Source: Marinobacter sp. LQ44
GTDB lineage: Bacteria > Pseudomonadota > Gammaproteobacteria > Pseudomonadales > Oleiphilaceae
Length of the DNA: 64,000 bases
Reading direction: 5' to 3'
Assembly (NCBI RefSeq): GCF_001447155.2
Contig: NZ_CP014754.1
Span: forward strand, 2,046,001 to 2,110,000
Shown here piece by piece: positions 45,212 through 54,062 of this stretch (the first letter of the stretch is position 1; every line of letters starts with the position of its first letter). The position numbers and the translations under genes were made by a program. Below the pieces are notes generated by a model. It was not told the origin of the DNA. It ran no database searches and was given only the letters and a program-made list of their open reading frames with translations.

Positions 45212-45913
45212 TCATTTGCCGGCGAGGTAACTTGCCAGACGCTGATGCTCAAGAGGCTGACCCCAGCCATTGCCATGCACCAGCTCTTCCAGCGGAAGCC
45301 GTGAACGCCAGCCTTTGGCCTGCAGCTCCGGCTGTTCCAGAAACTCGCTGACATACCCCAGGCACAGATACGCAAGAGGGTATACGTGATCTGGCAGCTG
45401 CAGGATGTCAGACAGTATTCCCTGATCCAGAATACTGACCCAGCCCACACCAATACCCTCTGCTCGCGCCGCCAACCACAGGTTTTGTACCGACAGACAG
45501 GTGCTGAACAGATCCATTTCCATGATCGAGTTACGGCCGAGCACATGGGGCCCGCCGCGGGAACGGTCACAGGTAATGCATAGATTAATGGGACTCTCCA
45601 GAATGCCCTGGAGTTTGAGTGTCCGGTAGGTTTGCTGTCGCTCGCCGGTGTAGTTTTCCGAGGCTTTTGTGTTTTCCTCATTGAAGCTCGCCAGCACCTG
45701 CTCACGCACCGCCGGGCTGTCGATAACGATGAAATCCCAGGGCTGCATGAATCCAACGGACGGCGCATGGTGGGCTGCCCTCAGAATACGGCCCAGCACC
45801 TCATCCGGAATGGCATCCGGCAAGAACTGCGAGCGCACATCCCGACGCTCGAAGATGGCCCGGTAAAGCCCCTCACGTTGGGCATCCGTGAATGGGTCGT
45901 TCTGGTTGCTCAT
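45212..45913 (-). CDS. bluB: 5,6-dimethylbenzimidazole synthase
   Basis: A 233-residue flavin-destructase that cleaves reduced FMN with oxygen to make 5,6-dimethylbenzimidazole, the lower ligand of B12. It has [10 protein letters not shown] near residue 21 and [12 protein letters not shown], hallmarks of BluB within the nitroreductase fold. ATG at 45913 overlaps the cobQ stop (tandem overlap of 4 bases), so it is translationally coupled to cobQ. Its presence means the host makes its own aerobic lower ligand rather than relying on exogenous DMB. Confidence 0.95.
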   Translation of the reverse strand: MSNQNDPFTDAQREGLYRAIFERRDVRSQFLPDAIPDEVLGRILRAAHHAPSVGFMQPWDFIVIDSPAVREQVLASFNEENTKASENYTGERQQTYRTLKLQGILESPINLCITCDRSRGGPHVLGRNSIMEMDLFSTCLSVQNLWLAARAEGIGVGWVSILDQGILSDILQLPDHVYPLAYLCLGYVSEFLEQPELQAKGWRSRLPLEELVHGNGWGQPLEHQRLASYLAGK

Positions 45914-47379
45914 AACTGCAACAGGCTCCTTAACCGGTCCGTGTCCAGATACTGTTCCACCTGATCTGCCAGGCGGTCGAGTTGCTGCAGACGGTGACTC
46001 TGATAATCCACTGATTGCGCACTCTGTGTATTGAGACCAGCCCAGCACAGAATGGCATCGCAGGCCGCAGGCTCATCAAAGAGACCGTGCACATAGGTGC
46101 CCACCAACTGACCGTCGGCGCTGACCGCACCGTCCGGTCGCCCATCAATCACCGCAAAAGGCCTGGCCAGCGCTGAGCCTTCGGTGACTCCGTTGTGCAT
46201 TTCATAGCCGGTCATTGTCGCCTTAACACCACTTCCAGCAACCTCGGTGGATAGCCTGCCGGTCACCTGTCTGAGCTGCTTACCCGACACCATGCGGGTG
46301 ACCATCTCGAACAGTGCCAGGCCCTCGGTATTGCCAACTTCGCCTTCCAGCCCGTCCGGGTCTTCCACCCGAAGCCCCAGCATCTGGAATCCGCCACAGA
46401 TACCCAGCAGCTTGCCGCCATAGCGCAGGTGTTTCTGGATGGCCTCGGGCCAGCCCTGTTGTTTCAGCCACTGCAGGTCGTGGCGGGTACTTTTGCTGCC
46501 GGGCAGAATAATCAGGTCTGCCGGCGGAATGGACTCATCCGGCCCCACGAAAACCAGGTCCACCCCCGGGTGCAATCGCAACGGATCAAAATCATTGTGG
46601 TTGCTGATCCTGGGCAGTACCGGCACCACCACTTTCAAGGCGCCGGCCTCACTGGTACCGGCGGCACTGACACTGTCTTCGGAATCTATCACCAACCCGT
46701 GCAGGTAGGGCAAGACCCCGAACACCGGCTTGCCAGTGTGTTCGGCCAGCCAGTCCAGCCCGGGCTCCAACAGCGCAATGTCACCCCGGAACCGATTGAT
46801 GATAAATCCGGCCGTTCTGGCTTGTTCACTGTCGGAGATCAACGCCAGGGTGCCCACCAACTGGGCAAACACACCGCCTTTATCGATATCACCTACTAAC
46901 AGCACCGGGCAATCGGCGGCCTCGGCGAAGCCCATGTTGGCAATGTCGTTGGCCCGCAGGTTGATTTCCGCCGGGCTACCGGCACCCTCGGCAATGATCA
47001 CATCATAACGCTCGTCCAGGGCCTGCCAACTGGCCAGCACGGAGGCCATGGCCTCGGCCTTGTAGGCATGGTAGTCCAGGGCATCCATATTGCCGTGAAC
47101 CTTCCCCCGCAGGATGACCTGGGCTCCGCAATCGCTCTGGGGCTTCAGCAACACCGGGTTCATGTCACTGTGGGGCTCCAGACCACAGGCCAGCGCCTGC
47201 AATGCCGTGGAGCGGCCGATTTCCCCACCATCCACGGTGACCGCACTGTTCAGGGCCATGTTCTGGGGTTTAAACGGCGCCACCGACACGCCCTGACGCG
47301 CCAGCCAGCGGCACAGGGCCGCCACCACCGTGGTCTTGCCGGCATCCGAGGTGGTGCCCTGCACCATCAGAGTGGGCAT
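45910..47379 (-). CDS. cobQ: Cobyric acid synthase
   Basis: A 489-residue glutamine-dependent amidase that amidates adenosylcobyrinic acid a,c-diamide at b, d, e and g to give adenosylcobyric acid. The N-terminal dethiobiotin-synthetase-like ATPase has [10 protein letters not shown]. The C-terminal class I glutaminase-like domain has Gly-Ile-Cys-Gly-Gly-Phe-Gln-Met (Cys near residue 330) and a terminal Gly-Thr-Tyr-Val-His-Gly-Leu-Phe. It abuts cobO (adjacent stop/start) and overlaps bluB. Confidence 0.96.
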   Translation of the reverse strand: MPTLMVQGTTSDAGKTTVVAALCRWLARQGVSVAPFKPQNMALNSAVTVDGGEIGRSTALQALACGLEPHSDMNPVLLKPQSDCGAQVILRGKVHGNMDALDYHAYKAEAMASVLASWQALDERYDVIIAEGAGSPAEINLRANDIANMGFAEAADCPVLLVGDIDKGGVFAQLVGTLALISDSEQARTAGFIINRFRGDIALLEPGLDWLAEHTGKPVFGVLPYLHGLVIDSEDSVSAAGTSEAGALKVVVPVLPRISNHNDFDPLRLHPGVDLVFVGPDESIPPADLIILPGSKSTRHDLQWLKQQGWPEAIQKHLRYGGKLLGICGGFQMLGLRVEDPDGLEGEVGNTEGLALFEMVTRMVSGKQLRQVTGRLSTEVAGSGVKATMTGYEMHNGVTEGSALARPFAVIDGRPDGAVSADGQLVGTYVHGLFDEPAACDAILCWAGLNTQSAQSVDYQSHRLQQLDRLADQVEQYLDTDRLRSLLQL

Positions 47380-47991
47380 TTACAGCTCCACGCCCTTCTG
47401 GGCCTTGATGCCCTGATCCTTGAAGGCGTGCTTGACCACACCCATTTCGGTCACGGTGTCGGCGAGGTCGATCAGTTCCTGGGGCGCACCACGGCCGGTG
47501 ACCACCACGTGCTGCATCTCCGGCCGGGCCTGAAGGTCGTCCAGCACCCGGTCCAGGTCGATGTAGTCGTACTTCAGCGCTATATTCAGTTCGTCCAGCA
47601 GAATCAGGTCATAGCTGTCGTCTCTGAGCATATCAGCTGCGATATTCCACGCTTCAGTCGCACTCTGCACATCCTGTTCCCGATTCTGGGTGTCCCAGGT
47701 GTAGCCCTGTCCCATCACGTGGTAGGTCACGTTCGGCAGCCCCCGGAAGAACGCTTCCTCGCCGGTGCTGAAGGCGCCCTTGATAAACTGGACGATGCCC
47801 ACTTTCATACCATGGCCCAGAGCCCGGGCGACCATACCAAAGCCGGAGCTGCTCTTGCCCTTGCCGGGACCAGTCAGCACAAGTAACACCCCCTGTTCTT
47901 TCTGGGCGCGGGCGATGCGCTCCTGCATGACCTTCTGCTTGGCAGCCATGCGTTTGGCATGGCGTTCGGGGTCTTTGGCGCGTTCACGCAT
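47380..47991 (-). CDS. cobO: Cob(I)yrinic acid a,c-diamide adenosyltransferase
   Basis: A 203-residue CobA/CobO-type ATP:corrinoid adenosyltransferase with a P-loop in Thr-Gly-Pro-Gly-Lys-Gly-Lys-Ser-Ser and Val-Gly-Ile-Val-Gln-Phe-Ile-Lys-Gly and Leu-Leu-Asp-Glu-Leu-Asn. It adds the 5'-deoxyadenosyl upper ligand to cob(I) corrinoids. ATG at 47991 is chosen (AGGAGA 6 bases upstream) rather than a 7-residue longer frame. It is adjacent to cobQ with no gap and 89 bases after btuD. Confidence 0.95.
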   Translation of the reverse strand: MRERAKDPERHAKRMAAKQKVMQERIARAQKEQGVLLVLTGPGKGKSSSGFGMVARALGHGMKVGIVQFIKGAFSTGEEAFFRGLPNVTYHVMGQGYTWDTQNREQDVQSATEAWNIAADMLRDDSYDLILLDELNIALKYDYIDLDRVLDDLQARPEMQHVVVTGRGAPQELIDLADTVTEMGVVKHAFKDQGIKAQKGVEL

Positions 47992-48080
47992 GATGACTCT
48001 CCTTGGGTTCACGCATTTGGATTCATCAGGAAAACCAGGTTAGCGGAGGCCGGCTCCGCTGTCCTGGGTATACTTGTGAG

Positions 48081-48875
48081 CTAGTCTCGTTTTGGCACGA
48101 AGAAAGGCGCGCCATCCACTTCCACCGTTGCCAGTTGCTGGTTATACAAACGTTCCAGAGCATTTGGCACCAGCATCCTTTCTGCCAGGCCCCAGCAGGC
48201 TTCGCCATTGGGGTACAGCAGCAGAATATGATCACACCAGCGGGCAGCCAGGTTCAGGTCGTGCAGGCACATGAAAATGGCGTTACCCGCTGCCGCCCGT
48301 TCGGTGAGCAGTTTCATGACGGCTACCTGGTGGTGCAGATCCAGGTGATTCGTGGGTTCATCCAGCAGCCAGGTGTGAGGCGACTGAGTCATCAGGGTGG
48401 CAATCGCCACTCGCTGACGTTCACCGCCAGACAAGGTGCTGACCAGGCGGTTTTTCAGATGCAGGACATCCAGTGCTTCCAGTGATCTCTCGGCCATGGC
48501 CAGATCGTCTGCCCCTTCCATCTGCCAGGGTGCCAGCCACGGATGACGCCCGATCAGCGCGGTTTCCAGTACCGTTGCCGGGAAGCCATCCTGTCGGTCC
48601 TGGAACACCAGCCCCAACTGTTGGGAGAGGGCTCGCCGCTTTAGCTTCGCTGTAGGCACATCATTCAGGAACAAAGCACCGGCGCGGGGCGAACGAAGGC
48701 CTGCGAGGGTGTGCAACAGCGTGGTCTTGCCGGCACCGTTGGGCCCGAGTACGCCCCAAATCTGACCTGATTTTATTGTCAGATCCAAAGGGTAACCGTC
48801 GGCCCGGCCAGGAATATCGATGACCAGTTCCCGGGTACTCAAGGCTTGCATTGGGGGGCGTTTATTACCGGACAT
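48081..48875 (-). CDS. btuD: Vitamin B12 ABC transporter ATPase (BtuD-like)
   Basis: A 264-residue ABC ATPase of the FecE/BtuD group. Walker A is Gly-Pro-Asn-Gly-Ala-Gly-Lys-Thr-Thr, signature Leu-Ser-Gly-Gly-Glu-Arg-Gln-Arg, Walker B Trp-Leu-Leu-Asp-Glu-Pro-Thr-Asn-His-Leu-Asp. It overlaps the last base of the permease gene and belongs with BtuC and BtuF downstream of the cobalamin riboswitch, which is why the B12 assignment is favoured over iron siderophores. Confidence 0.92.
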   Translation of the reverse strand: MSGNKRPPMQALSTRELVIDIPGRADGYPLDLTIKSGQIWGVLGPNGAGKTTLLHTLAGLRSPRAGALFLNDVPTAKLKRRALSQQLGLVFQDRQDGFPATVLETALIGRHPWLAPWQMEGADDLAMAERSLEALDVLHLKNRLVSTLSGGERQRVAIATLMTQSPHTWLLDEPTNHLDLHHQVAVMKLLTERAAAGNAIFMCLHDLNLAARWCDHILLLYPNGEACWGLAERMLVPNALERLYNQQLATVEVDGAPFFVPKRD

Positions 48876-49846
48876 CAGCGACTCCGGTACAACAGATACA
48901 GGAAAGTGGGAACGCCCAACAGCGCGGTGATCACACCCACCGGCAGTTGCTCCGGCGCGATCACAACCCTTGCCAGGGTATCCGCCAGCACCAACAGTAT
49001 GCCACCGGCTAACGCACAGGCCGGTAAAATCAGGCGCTGGTCGTTACCAAGCACCAACCGAAGCATATGCGGGACCACCAGCCCTACAAAGCCTATGCTA
49101 CCGGCCATGGTCACCGCCGTGGCCGTGAGCAGGCTGGCAAGTATGTAAATCAGCCATTCCAGTGGGCGCACTGAAATCCCCAGGGCAGCAGCCTGCATGG
49201 GGCCACGGGCCAATACATTCAGACTGCGGCCAAGAGGCACCACCAGCGCACAGACCAGCACCAGCACGCCAAGCCCCGGCCAGGGTGCCCTGGCGTAGGA
49301 CACATCGCCCATGAGCCAGTACAACATGCCCGGCAACTCTCTGGCCGGGCTGATGGCCAGCATCAAGGTAATGACCGCCCCCCAGCCAGCCGCCACCACA
49401 ACCCCCGTGAGCAAAAGGCGGGAGGGCGTCCAGCTGCCGGTGCCGTGGGCGAGCCCGAACACCATCAAGGTGGCCAGCATGGCACCGGCAAAGGCAGAAC
49501 CGGAGATAACCGCGCCGCCGAGCCCCGCCAACATCGCCAGCAATGCCCCCACGGCGGCACCCCCGGACAGCCCCAACACATAGGGATCGGCAAGCGGGTT
49601 ACGCAGCAGCACCTGCATCAATGCCCCGGCCACCGCCAGCAGACCTCCGGTGGCAAAGGCCGACAGCGTTCTGGGTAGCCGGAGCTCAAGAATCAGAGTA
49701 CGGTGCAGGTTGGAGCCCTCACCCAGAAACACCAACAGCACATCCGCAGGTGCAATGGCGACACTGCCAATACCGACCGACATCACCATGGCGATCAGCC
49801 CGGCTACGGCTAGAACGGTGAGGGGCAGGGTGATCGGGCGTATCAC
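48875..49846 (-). CDS. btuC: Vitamin B12 ABC transporter permease (BtuC-like, FecCD family)
   Basis: A 323-residue FecCD permease with about ten membrane helices. Characteristic segments are Leu-Arg-Leu-Pro-Arg-Thr-Leu, Gly-Ala-Leu-Met-Gln-Val-Leu-Leu-Arg-Asn-Pro-Leu-Ala-Asp-Pro and Gly-Leu-Val-Val-Pro-His-Met-Leu-Arg. Twelve bases follow the btuF stop and the stop overlaps btuD by one base. Substrate assignment rests on the operon and riboswitch. Confidence 0.92.
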   Translation of the reverse strand: MIRPITLPLTVLAVAGLIAMVMSVGIGSVAIAPADVLLVFLGEGSNLHRTLILELRLPRTLSAFATGGLLAVAGALMQVLLRNPLADPYVLGLSGGAAVGALLAMLAGLGGAVISGSAFAGAMLATLMVFGLAHGTGSWTPSRLLLTGVVVAAGWGAVITLMLAISPARELPGMLYWLMGDVSYARAPWPGLGVLVLVCALVVPLGRSLNVLARGPMQAAALGISVRPLEWLIYILASLLTATAVTMAGSIGFVGLVVPHMLRLVLGNDQRLILPACALAGGILLVLADTLARVVIAPEQLPVGVITALLGVPTFLYLLYRSR

Positions 49847-49858
49847 ACGGCTACTCCA

Positions 49859-50749
49859 CTAGGGCCGTCGGCCACGGGCCACCTCCAGTTTCTCGCAAAA
49901 CAATTGCGTTCCCTCAAGCATTCTCGGAGTCGGTCGCTGAACCAGTGACGGCGGAATAAAAAAGAGGTTGTTTCGCTCTGTCGCAGTGATACTGGGGAAT
50001 GCCTGCCAGCGCGCCAGCCAGTGGCGATTCTCCTCACCCATTCCACCCGCCAGAATGGCCTCGGGATTCGCCGCAATCACCGCTTCCGCACTGATCCTCG
50101 GCACTAGCCGGTCCAGCTTACCAAACACGTTATCACCACCGCAAAGTTCAATCATTTCACCGATCAGGTGCTGGCTGTTGACCGTCATCAGGGGCTCATC
50201 CCAAACCTGGTAAAACACCGGCACCGGATCAGCCTTGGCGTACGCCTCCTGCAAGTCGGCAATGCCCTGACGGAATCGCTCCGCCTCTGCAAAGCCTTCT
50301 GCTTCAGTACCTGCCAGTATGGAGATGCGCTCAATGGTGTTGGAGACAGCTTCAAAACTCCGGGGTTCAATGGAGAACACCGGGACGCCCATATTCTTGA
50401 GTGTGACCAGCTGCTCCGTCGGATTCCCGGTTACCCAGCCAATCACAAGATCCGGCTGCAGCTCCAGCAGCCGTTCCATATCCATGCGGGTATGGCTACC
50501 CACTGAAGCGACCTCTCGGGCTGCCGGGGGATAATCGCTGTAAGCCACCACGGCAACTACCTGATCACCGGCGCCCGCCGCCCATGCCAGTTCTGTCGCC
50601 CCAGGCGAAAGTGCGGCAATGCGTTTTGCCGGGTGTTCCAGGCATATCTCCTCGCCCAGATCATCCGTGGCGCAGACATAGGATGCCAGGGCCGGAGATG
50701 CCAGCAGCATCCAGCCGAGCAGTATGCTCACACCCTTAAGCTTTCCCAC
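49859..50749 (-). CDS. btuF: Cobalamin-binding periplasmic protein (BtuF-like)
   Basis: A 296-residue binding protein with a signal peptide (cleavage near Ala-Leu-Ala at 22) and a helical-backbone two-lobe fold. Family pieces include Arg-Ile-Ala-Ala-Leu-Ser-Pro-Gly-Ala-Thr-Glu, Asp-Leu-Val-Ile-Gly-Trp and Gly-Gly-Asp-Asn-Val-Phe-Gly-Lys-Leu. It passes corrinoid from BtuB to BtuCD. Located 29 bases after btuB. Confidence 0.92.
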   Translation of the reverse strand: MGKLKGVSILLGWMLLASPALASYVCATDDLGEEICLEHPAKRIAALSPGATELAWAAGAGDQVVAVVAYSDYPPAAREVASVGSHTRMDMERLLELQPDLVIGWVTGNPTEQLVTLKNMGVPVFSIEPRSFEAVSNTIERISILAGTEAEGFAEAERFRQGIADLQEAYAKADPVPVFYQVWDEPLMTVNSQHLIGEMIELCGGDNVFGKLDRLVPRISAEAVIAANPEAILAGGMGEENRHWLARWQAFPSITATERNNLFFIPPSLVQRPTPRMLEGTQLFCEKLEVARGRRP

Positions 50750-50778
50750 TGGCGCCTCCCCGGCAAGATTATGCAGTT

Positions 50779-52608
50779 TTATCGGAAGTCATAGCGAATC
50801 GAAAGAAACCCTGCGGTTCCCGCCGCCAGGTAGCCTGAACCATCAAATCGGGTTGCCGTCGCGTATTCCTTATCCGTAACGTTCTGAAGCGTCAGCCGTG
50901 CTGTCCAGTCCGGAGCAAACTCCCATCCTGCACGGAGGTTGAAGGTGACGTAACCTGGTAACCGATTCTGATTATTCGCATCGTCGTAGCGGTAACCACT
51001 GGCCAGAGCGGTGCCTCCCAGGCTCCAGGCGCCCATTTGGCGGTCCAGGTCTACCCGCAGCGATTGGTGACTGCGACGACGCAGGCGGTTATCCGTGTCA
51101 CGATCTCGCGGATCCATCAAGGTGAGCTTGACCCCAAGATCCCAACCGTTCGCACGAAGACCGGAGGTCAGCTCCGCCCCACGAATACGGGCTTCACTTA
51201 CGTTGGCAGGCCGGAGATCCCCGTTGATGCTCTGTAGTTCAATCAGATTCTCTACGTCCAGCTGATAAAGAGCGGCATCCCAGTACCAGTTCTGGTAACG
51301 ACCGCTAAGCCCCAGCTCCACGGACGCGCCTTCCTCCGGCTTGAGATCCGGGTTGCCGGCATAACTGCCACCGAAATCGAAGATCTCCAAAGGATAGTAA
51401 AGATCATTGAACGTGGGCGCCCGGAAAGAGGTGCCATAACTCAGCCGCACCCGATGGGAACGGTCAAACGAGTGGCCAAGGGCAATGCCACCGGTTTCCT
51501 GTCGACCGTATGCCTCGTTGTCGTCGCCGCGAAATGACAACTGAATATCGGAAGGGCCGAAGTTCAAGCGCAGTTGGGTGAACAACGCGGCATTGGTGCG
51601 ACTGTTCTCATCGAACTCGATGGTGCTTTTCACTTCGTCGGATTGTAGCTCTCCCCCGACCGCAAGCTCGTGCACGCCGGCGGTGAACGTATTTTCCCAT
51701 CGTGCGGTTCGGGTTTTGGTGTTGAATACCGAATCCCCGGCAGTGCGGAAGCTCTCCTGCTCGTCAGCGGACTCTGAAAGCTGGATGGACGTCGCCCAAT
51801 AGTCACTGACGGGTGTGTTCAATGTAACGCCGAGCGTTCTGATCATAAAATCCGTGTTGCCGCCGTCAAACTCCGTGTTGCCCTCTGACTGCAAGATGAC
51901 AAAGCTGGCCTCTCCGCCACTCGGCAATTCATGGACCACACGCCCGACGCCAGCGGTGTTGCGAAAGCCTTTGTCCTCGTCACCCTTCACAATTCTGGTG
52001 CCATCGGTTTCCTTGTGCAGCCCGCTGAGGCTGAAACGGGTCGTGCCATGAGTCGCCGATGCCCCAGCACTGGTCTTCTGAGTGTTGAAGTTGCCTGCAC
52101 CAGTTTCAACCCAACCTCGGTTGCCGTGCTTTGGATCCAGTGTGAAGGCCTGTATGACACCGCCTACCGCGTCAGCCCCGTAGAGTGCACTGCGGGGCCC
52201 CCTGACGATTTCCACGCGCTCGACCAGATCAGCAGGAAAATACTGCCAGGGCGCGCCACCGCTGGTGGCAGAACGAAGGCGCACACCATCCACCAGAAAG
52301 ACCGTGGAATCATTCGCGGTGCCGCGGGTGAATACACTGGTGTTCTTACCATAGGAACCGTTGGTGACCAGATCAATGCCCGGCTGCGCCGCCAGCAGAT
52401 CTGTGAATTCGGCAGGCGCCTCACGACGGATGGCTTCTTCTTCAATGACCGTCACCGAAGACAGGCTTTCGCCCACCGTGCGGGGGCCAAGCGTGGCAGT
52501 TACAACAATAGGCTCGAGAGTATCCAGGTCGGTTTCAGACTCTGAACCCGCCGCCGGTAGGGCAAACGGTAGGAACACAAGGGCAGACAGGACTTTGGAA
52601 CGCTTCAT
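50779..52608 (-). CDS. btuB: TonB-dependent vitamin B12 receptor
   Basis: A 609-residue outer-membrane receptor with a signal peptide, a TonB-box-like segment (Glu-Pro-Ile-Val-Val-Thr-Ala near residue 33), a plug domain and a 22-strand-type barrel ending in Tyr-Asp-Phe-Arg. It matches BtuB in size and in Asp-Gly-Val-Arg-Leu-Arg and Arg-Val-Glu-Ile-Val-Arg-Gly-Pro-Arg-Ser-Ala-Leu-Tyr-Gly-Ala-Asp-Ala. ATG at 52608 is used; a longer frame adds eight residues with no better ribosome site. It is the first gene after the cobalamin riboswitch, which strongly supports corrinoid uptake. Confidence 0.93.
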   Translation of the reverse strand: MKRSKVLSALVFLPFALPAAGSESETDLDTLEPIVVTATLGPRTVGESLSSVTVIEEEAIRREAPAEFTDLLAAQPGIDLVTNGSYGKNTSVFTRGTANDSTVFLVDGVRLRSATSGGAPWQYFPADLVERVEIVRGPRSALYGADAVGGVIQAFTLDPKHGNRGWVETGAGNFNTQKTSAGASATHGTTRFSLSGLHKETDGTRIVKGDEDKGFRNTAGVGRVVHELPSGGEASFVILQSEGNTEFDGGNTDFMIRTLGVTLNTPVSDYWATSIQLSESADEQESFRTAGDSVFNTKTRTARWENTFTAGVHELAVGGELQSDEVKSTIEFDENSRTNAALFTQLRLNFGPSDIQLSFRGDDNEAYGRQETGGIALGHSFDRSHRVRLSYGTSFRAPTFNDLYYPLEIFDFGGSYAGNPDLKPEEGASVELGLSGRYQNWYWDAALYQLDVENLIELQSINGDLRPANVSEARIRGAELTSGLRANGWDLGVKLTLMDPRDRDTDNRLRRRSHQSLRVDLDRQMGAWSLGGTALASGYRYDDANNQNRLPGYVTFNLRAGWEFAPDWTARLTLQNVTDKEYATATRFDGSGYLAAGTAGFLSIRYDFR

Positions 52609-52626
52609 TTCTTCACTCGCTTCGCA

Positions 52627-52644
52627 CCGCACTCACCCGTGCGG
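52627..52644 (-). promoter_or_regulatory. Hairpin next to the btuB ribosome-binding region (candidate expression platform)
   Basis: CCGCAC and GTGCGG flank a 6-base loop about 18 bases before the btuB start. Together with the riboswitch core this may control ribosome access. Mechanism (translational versus termination) cannot be settled by eye. Confidence 0.4.
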
Positions 52645-52774
52645 TTGATACTGATTCATGCGGAGGAGAAATGTCTGTTTTGACGGAGGGTGGAGGGGCG
52701 TCGATCAGTTGCATTGGCCGGTTCACCCACCGCCGCTGCCCTCCGCAACGTAGGTGTCTGGAACTCATGGCTCC

Positions 52775-52967
52775 ACATTCCAGGCCGGTCTCCGGGCTCC
52801 CAGGTGGAGCTGTTGCTCCGGGGCAATCACCTTCCCATGCCAGAGGCACAGTGGCGCATCGGATTGCCTTTCACCTGATTACCGTTGCGGGGGCAGCGCC
52901 GGGTTTTCACCGGCTTCCCGTTTCACTCGTTGCATTCGCCGGACTATCGCCAGTCCGGTTGGAATGC
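52775..52967 (-). ncRNA. Cobalamin riboswitch (AdoCbl-type aptamer)
   Basis: Read on the minus strand this shows the B12-box core in order: a P1 arm GCATTCC (52961-52967), a small stem (52939-52957), then GTGAAACGGGAAGCCGGTG followed by AAAA, then CTGCCCCCGCAACGGTAA, CCACTG, GGGAAGG, a closing GGAGACC, and the P1 partner GGAATGT (52775-52781). It lies 167 bases before btuB. With cobalamin bound it should lower expression of btuB-btuF-btuC-btuD-cobO-cobQ-bluB. Confidence 0.93.
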
Positions 52968-52997
52968 TCAGAGCACCTGAAATTGCCGGCAAGACTA

Positions 52998-54062
52998 TCA
53001 ACCGGGGTGGGGGTGGTCAATGAGATATGTTAATTCAGACAACGCACTTCCCAGACGTTGCCACCCGGACTCATCAGGCGGCAAACCGAAGCGCAGGGCT
53101 GACGGCTCATCAAACCACCGCACCAGGATGGCACGACGGGCCAACTCGTCGGCTATTTGTGCTGCCTTTTCGTGATGGAGCGTGCGAAACAGCAACGTGC
53201 CGGTAGCTGCCGGCATGCCAGATGTCCTGAGCAGGCCGTCCATCCGCAGCCGTGACGTCTGCAGCCTGCCCCGCGCCTCTATCTGCCATGCCCTGTCAGC
53301 CAGAGCTCTTGCCATCAGGTAACGCGCCGGGCCACTGACGGTCCAGGGGCCCAATTCAAAAGCCACCGCACGGGTCAGCTCAGGTTCAGCCAACACAGCC
53401 CCAGCGCGCATTCCGGCCAGGCCGAAAAACTTGCCCAAGGATCGCAGAAGTATCAGACCCGGCGCACCCGCCCAGGGTTCCAACCCAAACCCGGGCTCTC
53501 CCTCAACAAAGGCCTGATCAAGTACCAGCCAGCCCCCACGTGCCTGCAATCGTTGGTGCCATAGCAGAAGACGGGCCGGATCGACCAGTTGCCCGGTCGG
53601 ATTATTCGGCTGTATCCACACCACAACATCCACAGAATCCAGCCAGGTCAGATCGTCTTGATCTGTTGCCTGCTCAGGTATCGCCACCACCTCGAAACCG
53701 GCGCGACGCCAGGCGTGACCATGCTCGCGATATCCCGGCACAGGCACCGCCACCCGACCAAGACCATGTACCCTGGCGCGCACGGCGGGCAGGGCCATGA
53801 TCGCCGCCTGGGATCCCGCCACCGGCAGGCAGCTGGCCCGCTCGGGCGCACCTGCCCAGCTACGGATGATCTCCTCCAGCCCATCGTCCGGCTCTGGCAG
53901 TCGTTGCCAGACCTCTGGTGGAATGGCCGGAACCGGCCAGGGTACCGGATTGATGCCGGTGGACAGATCAAGCCATTGCTCGCGGGGAATGCCCCAACGC
54001 TGTATTGCAGCCTGTAACCGCCCACCATGCTCCGGGGATTCAGGAAGGTCGAAGGCCGTCAT
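52998..54062 (-). CDS. cobC: Threonine-phosphate decarboxylase (cobalamin aminopropanol arm)
   Basis: A 354-residue PLP enzyme of the aminotransferase class I/II fold, making (R)-1-aminopropan-2-ol phosphate from threonine phosphate. It starts with His-Gly-Gly (residues 11-13), has Leu-Ser-Thr-Gly-Ile-Asn-Pro near 39, Val-Trp-Ile-Gln-Pro-Asn-Asn-Pro-Thr-Gly, Asp-Gln-Ala-Phe-Val-Glu and the PLP-lysine segment Leu-Leu-Arg-Ser-Leu-Gly-Lys-Phe-Phe-Gly-Leu-Ala-Gly-Met-Arg. The start overlaps the cbiB stop by 4 bases. Named CobC in Pseudomonas and CobD in Salmonella. It lies upstream of the riboswitch and so is not covered by it. Confidence 0.92.
   Translation of the reverse strand: MTAFDLPESPEHGGRLQAAIQRWGIPREQWLDLSTGINPVPWPVPAIPPEVWQRLPEPDDGLEEIIRSWAGAPERASCLPVAGSQAAIMALPAVRARVHGLGRVAVPVPGYREHGHAWRRAGFEVVAIPEQATDQDDLTWLDSVDVVVWIQPNNPTGQLVDPARLLLWHQRLQARGGWLVLDQAFVEGEPGFGLEPWAGAPGLILLRSLGKFFGLAGMRAGAVLAEPELTRAVAFELGPWTVSGPARYLMARALADRAWQIEARGRLQTSRLRMDGLLRTSGMPAATGTLLFRTLHHEKAAQIADELARRAILVRWFDEPSALRFGLPPDESGWQRLGSALSELTYLIDHPHPG

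Noticed and set aside
44452..45768. A 438-codon frame spanning the glycosylase gene and part of bluB
   Set aside because: Only the part from the AGGAGG-preceded ATG at 45120 resembles a protein family; the rest is an alternative frame of bluB.
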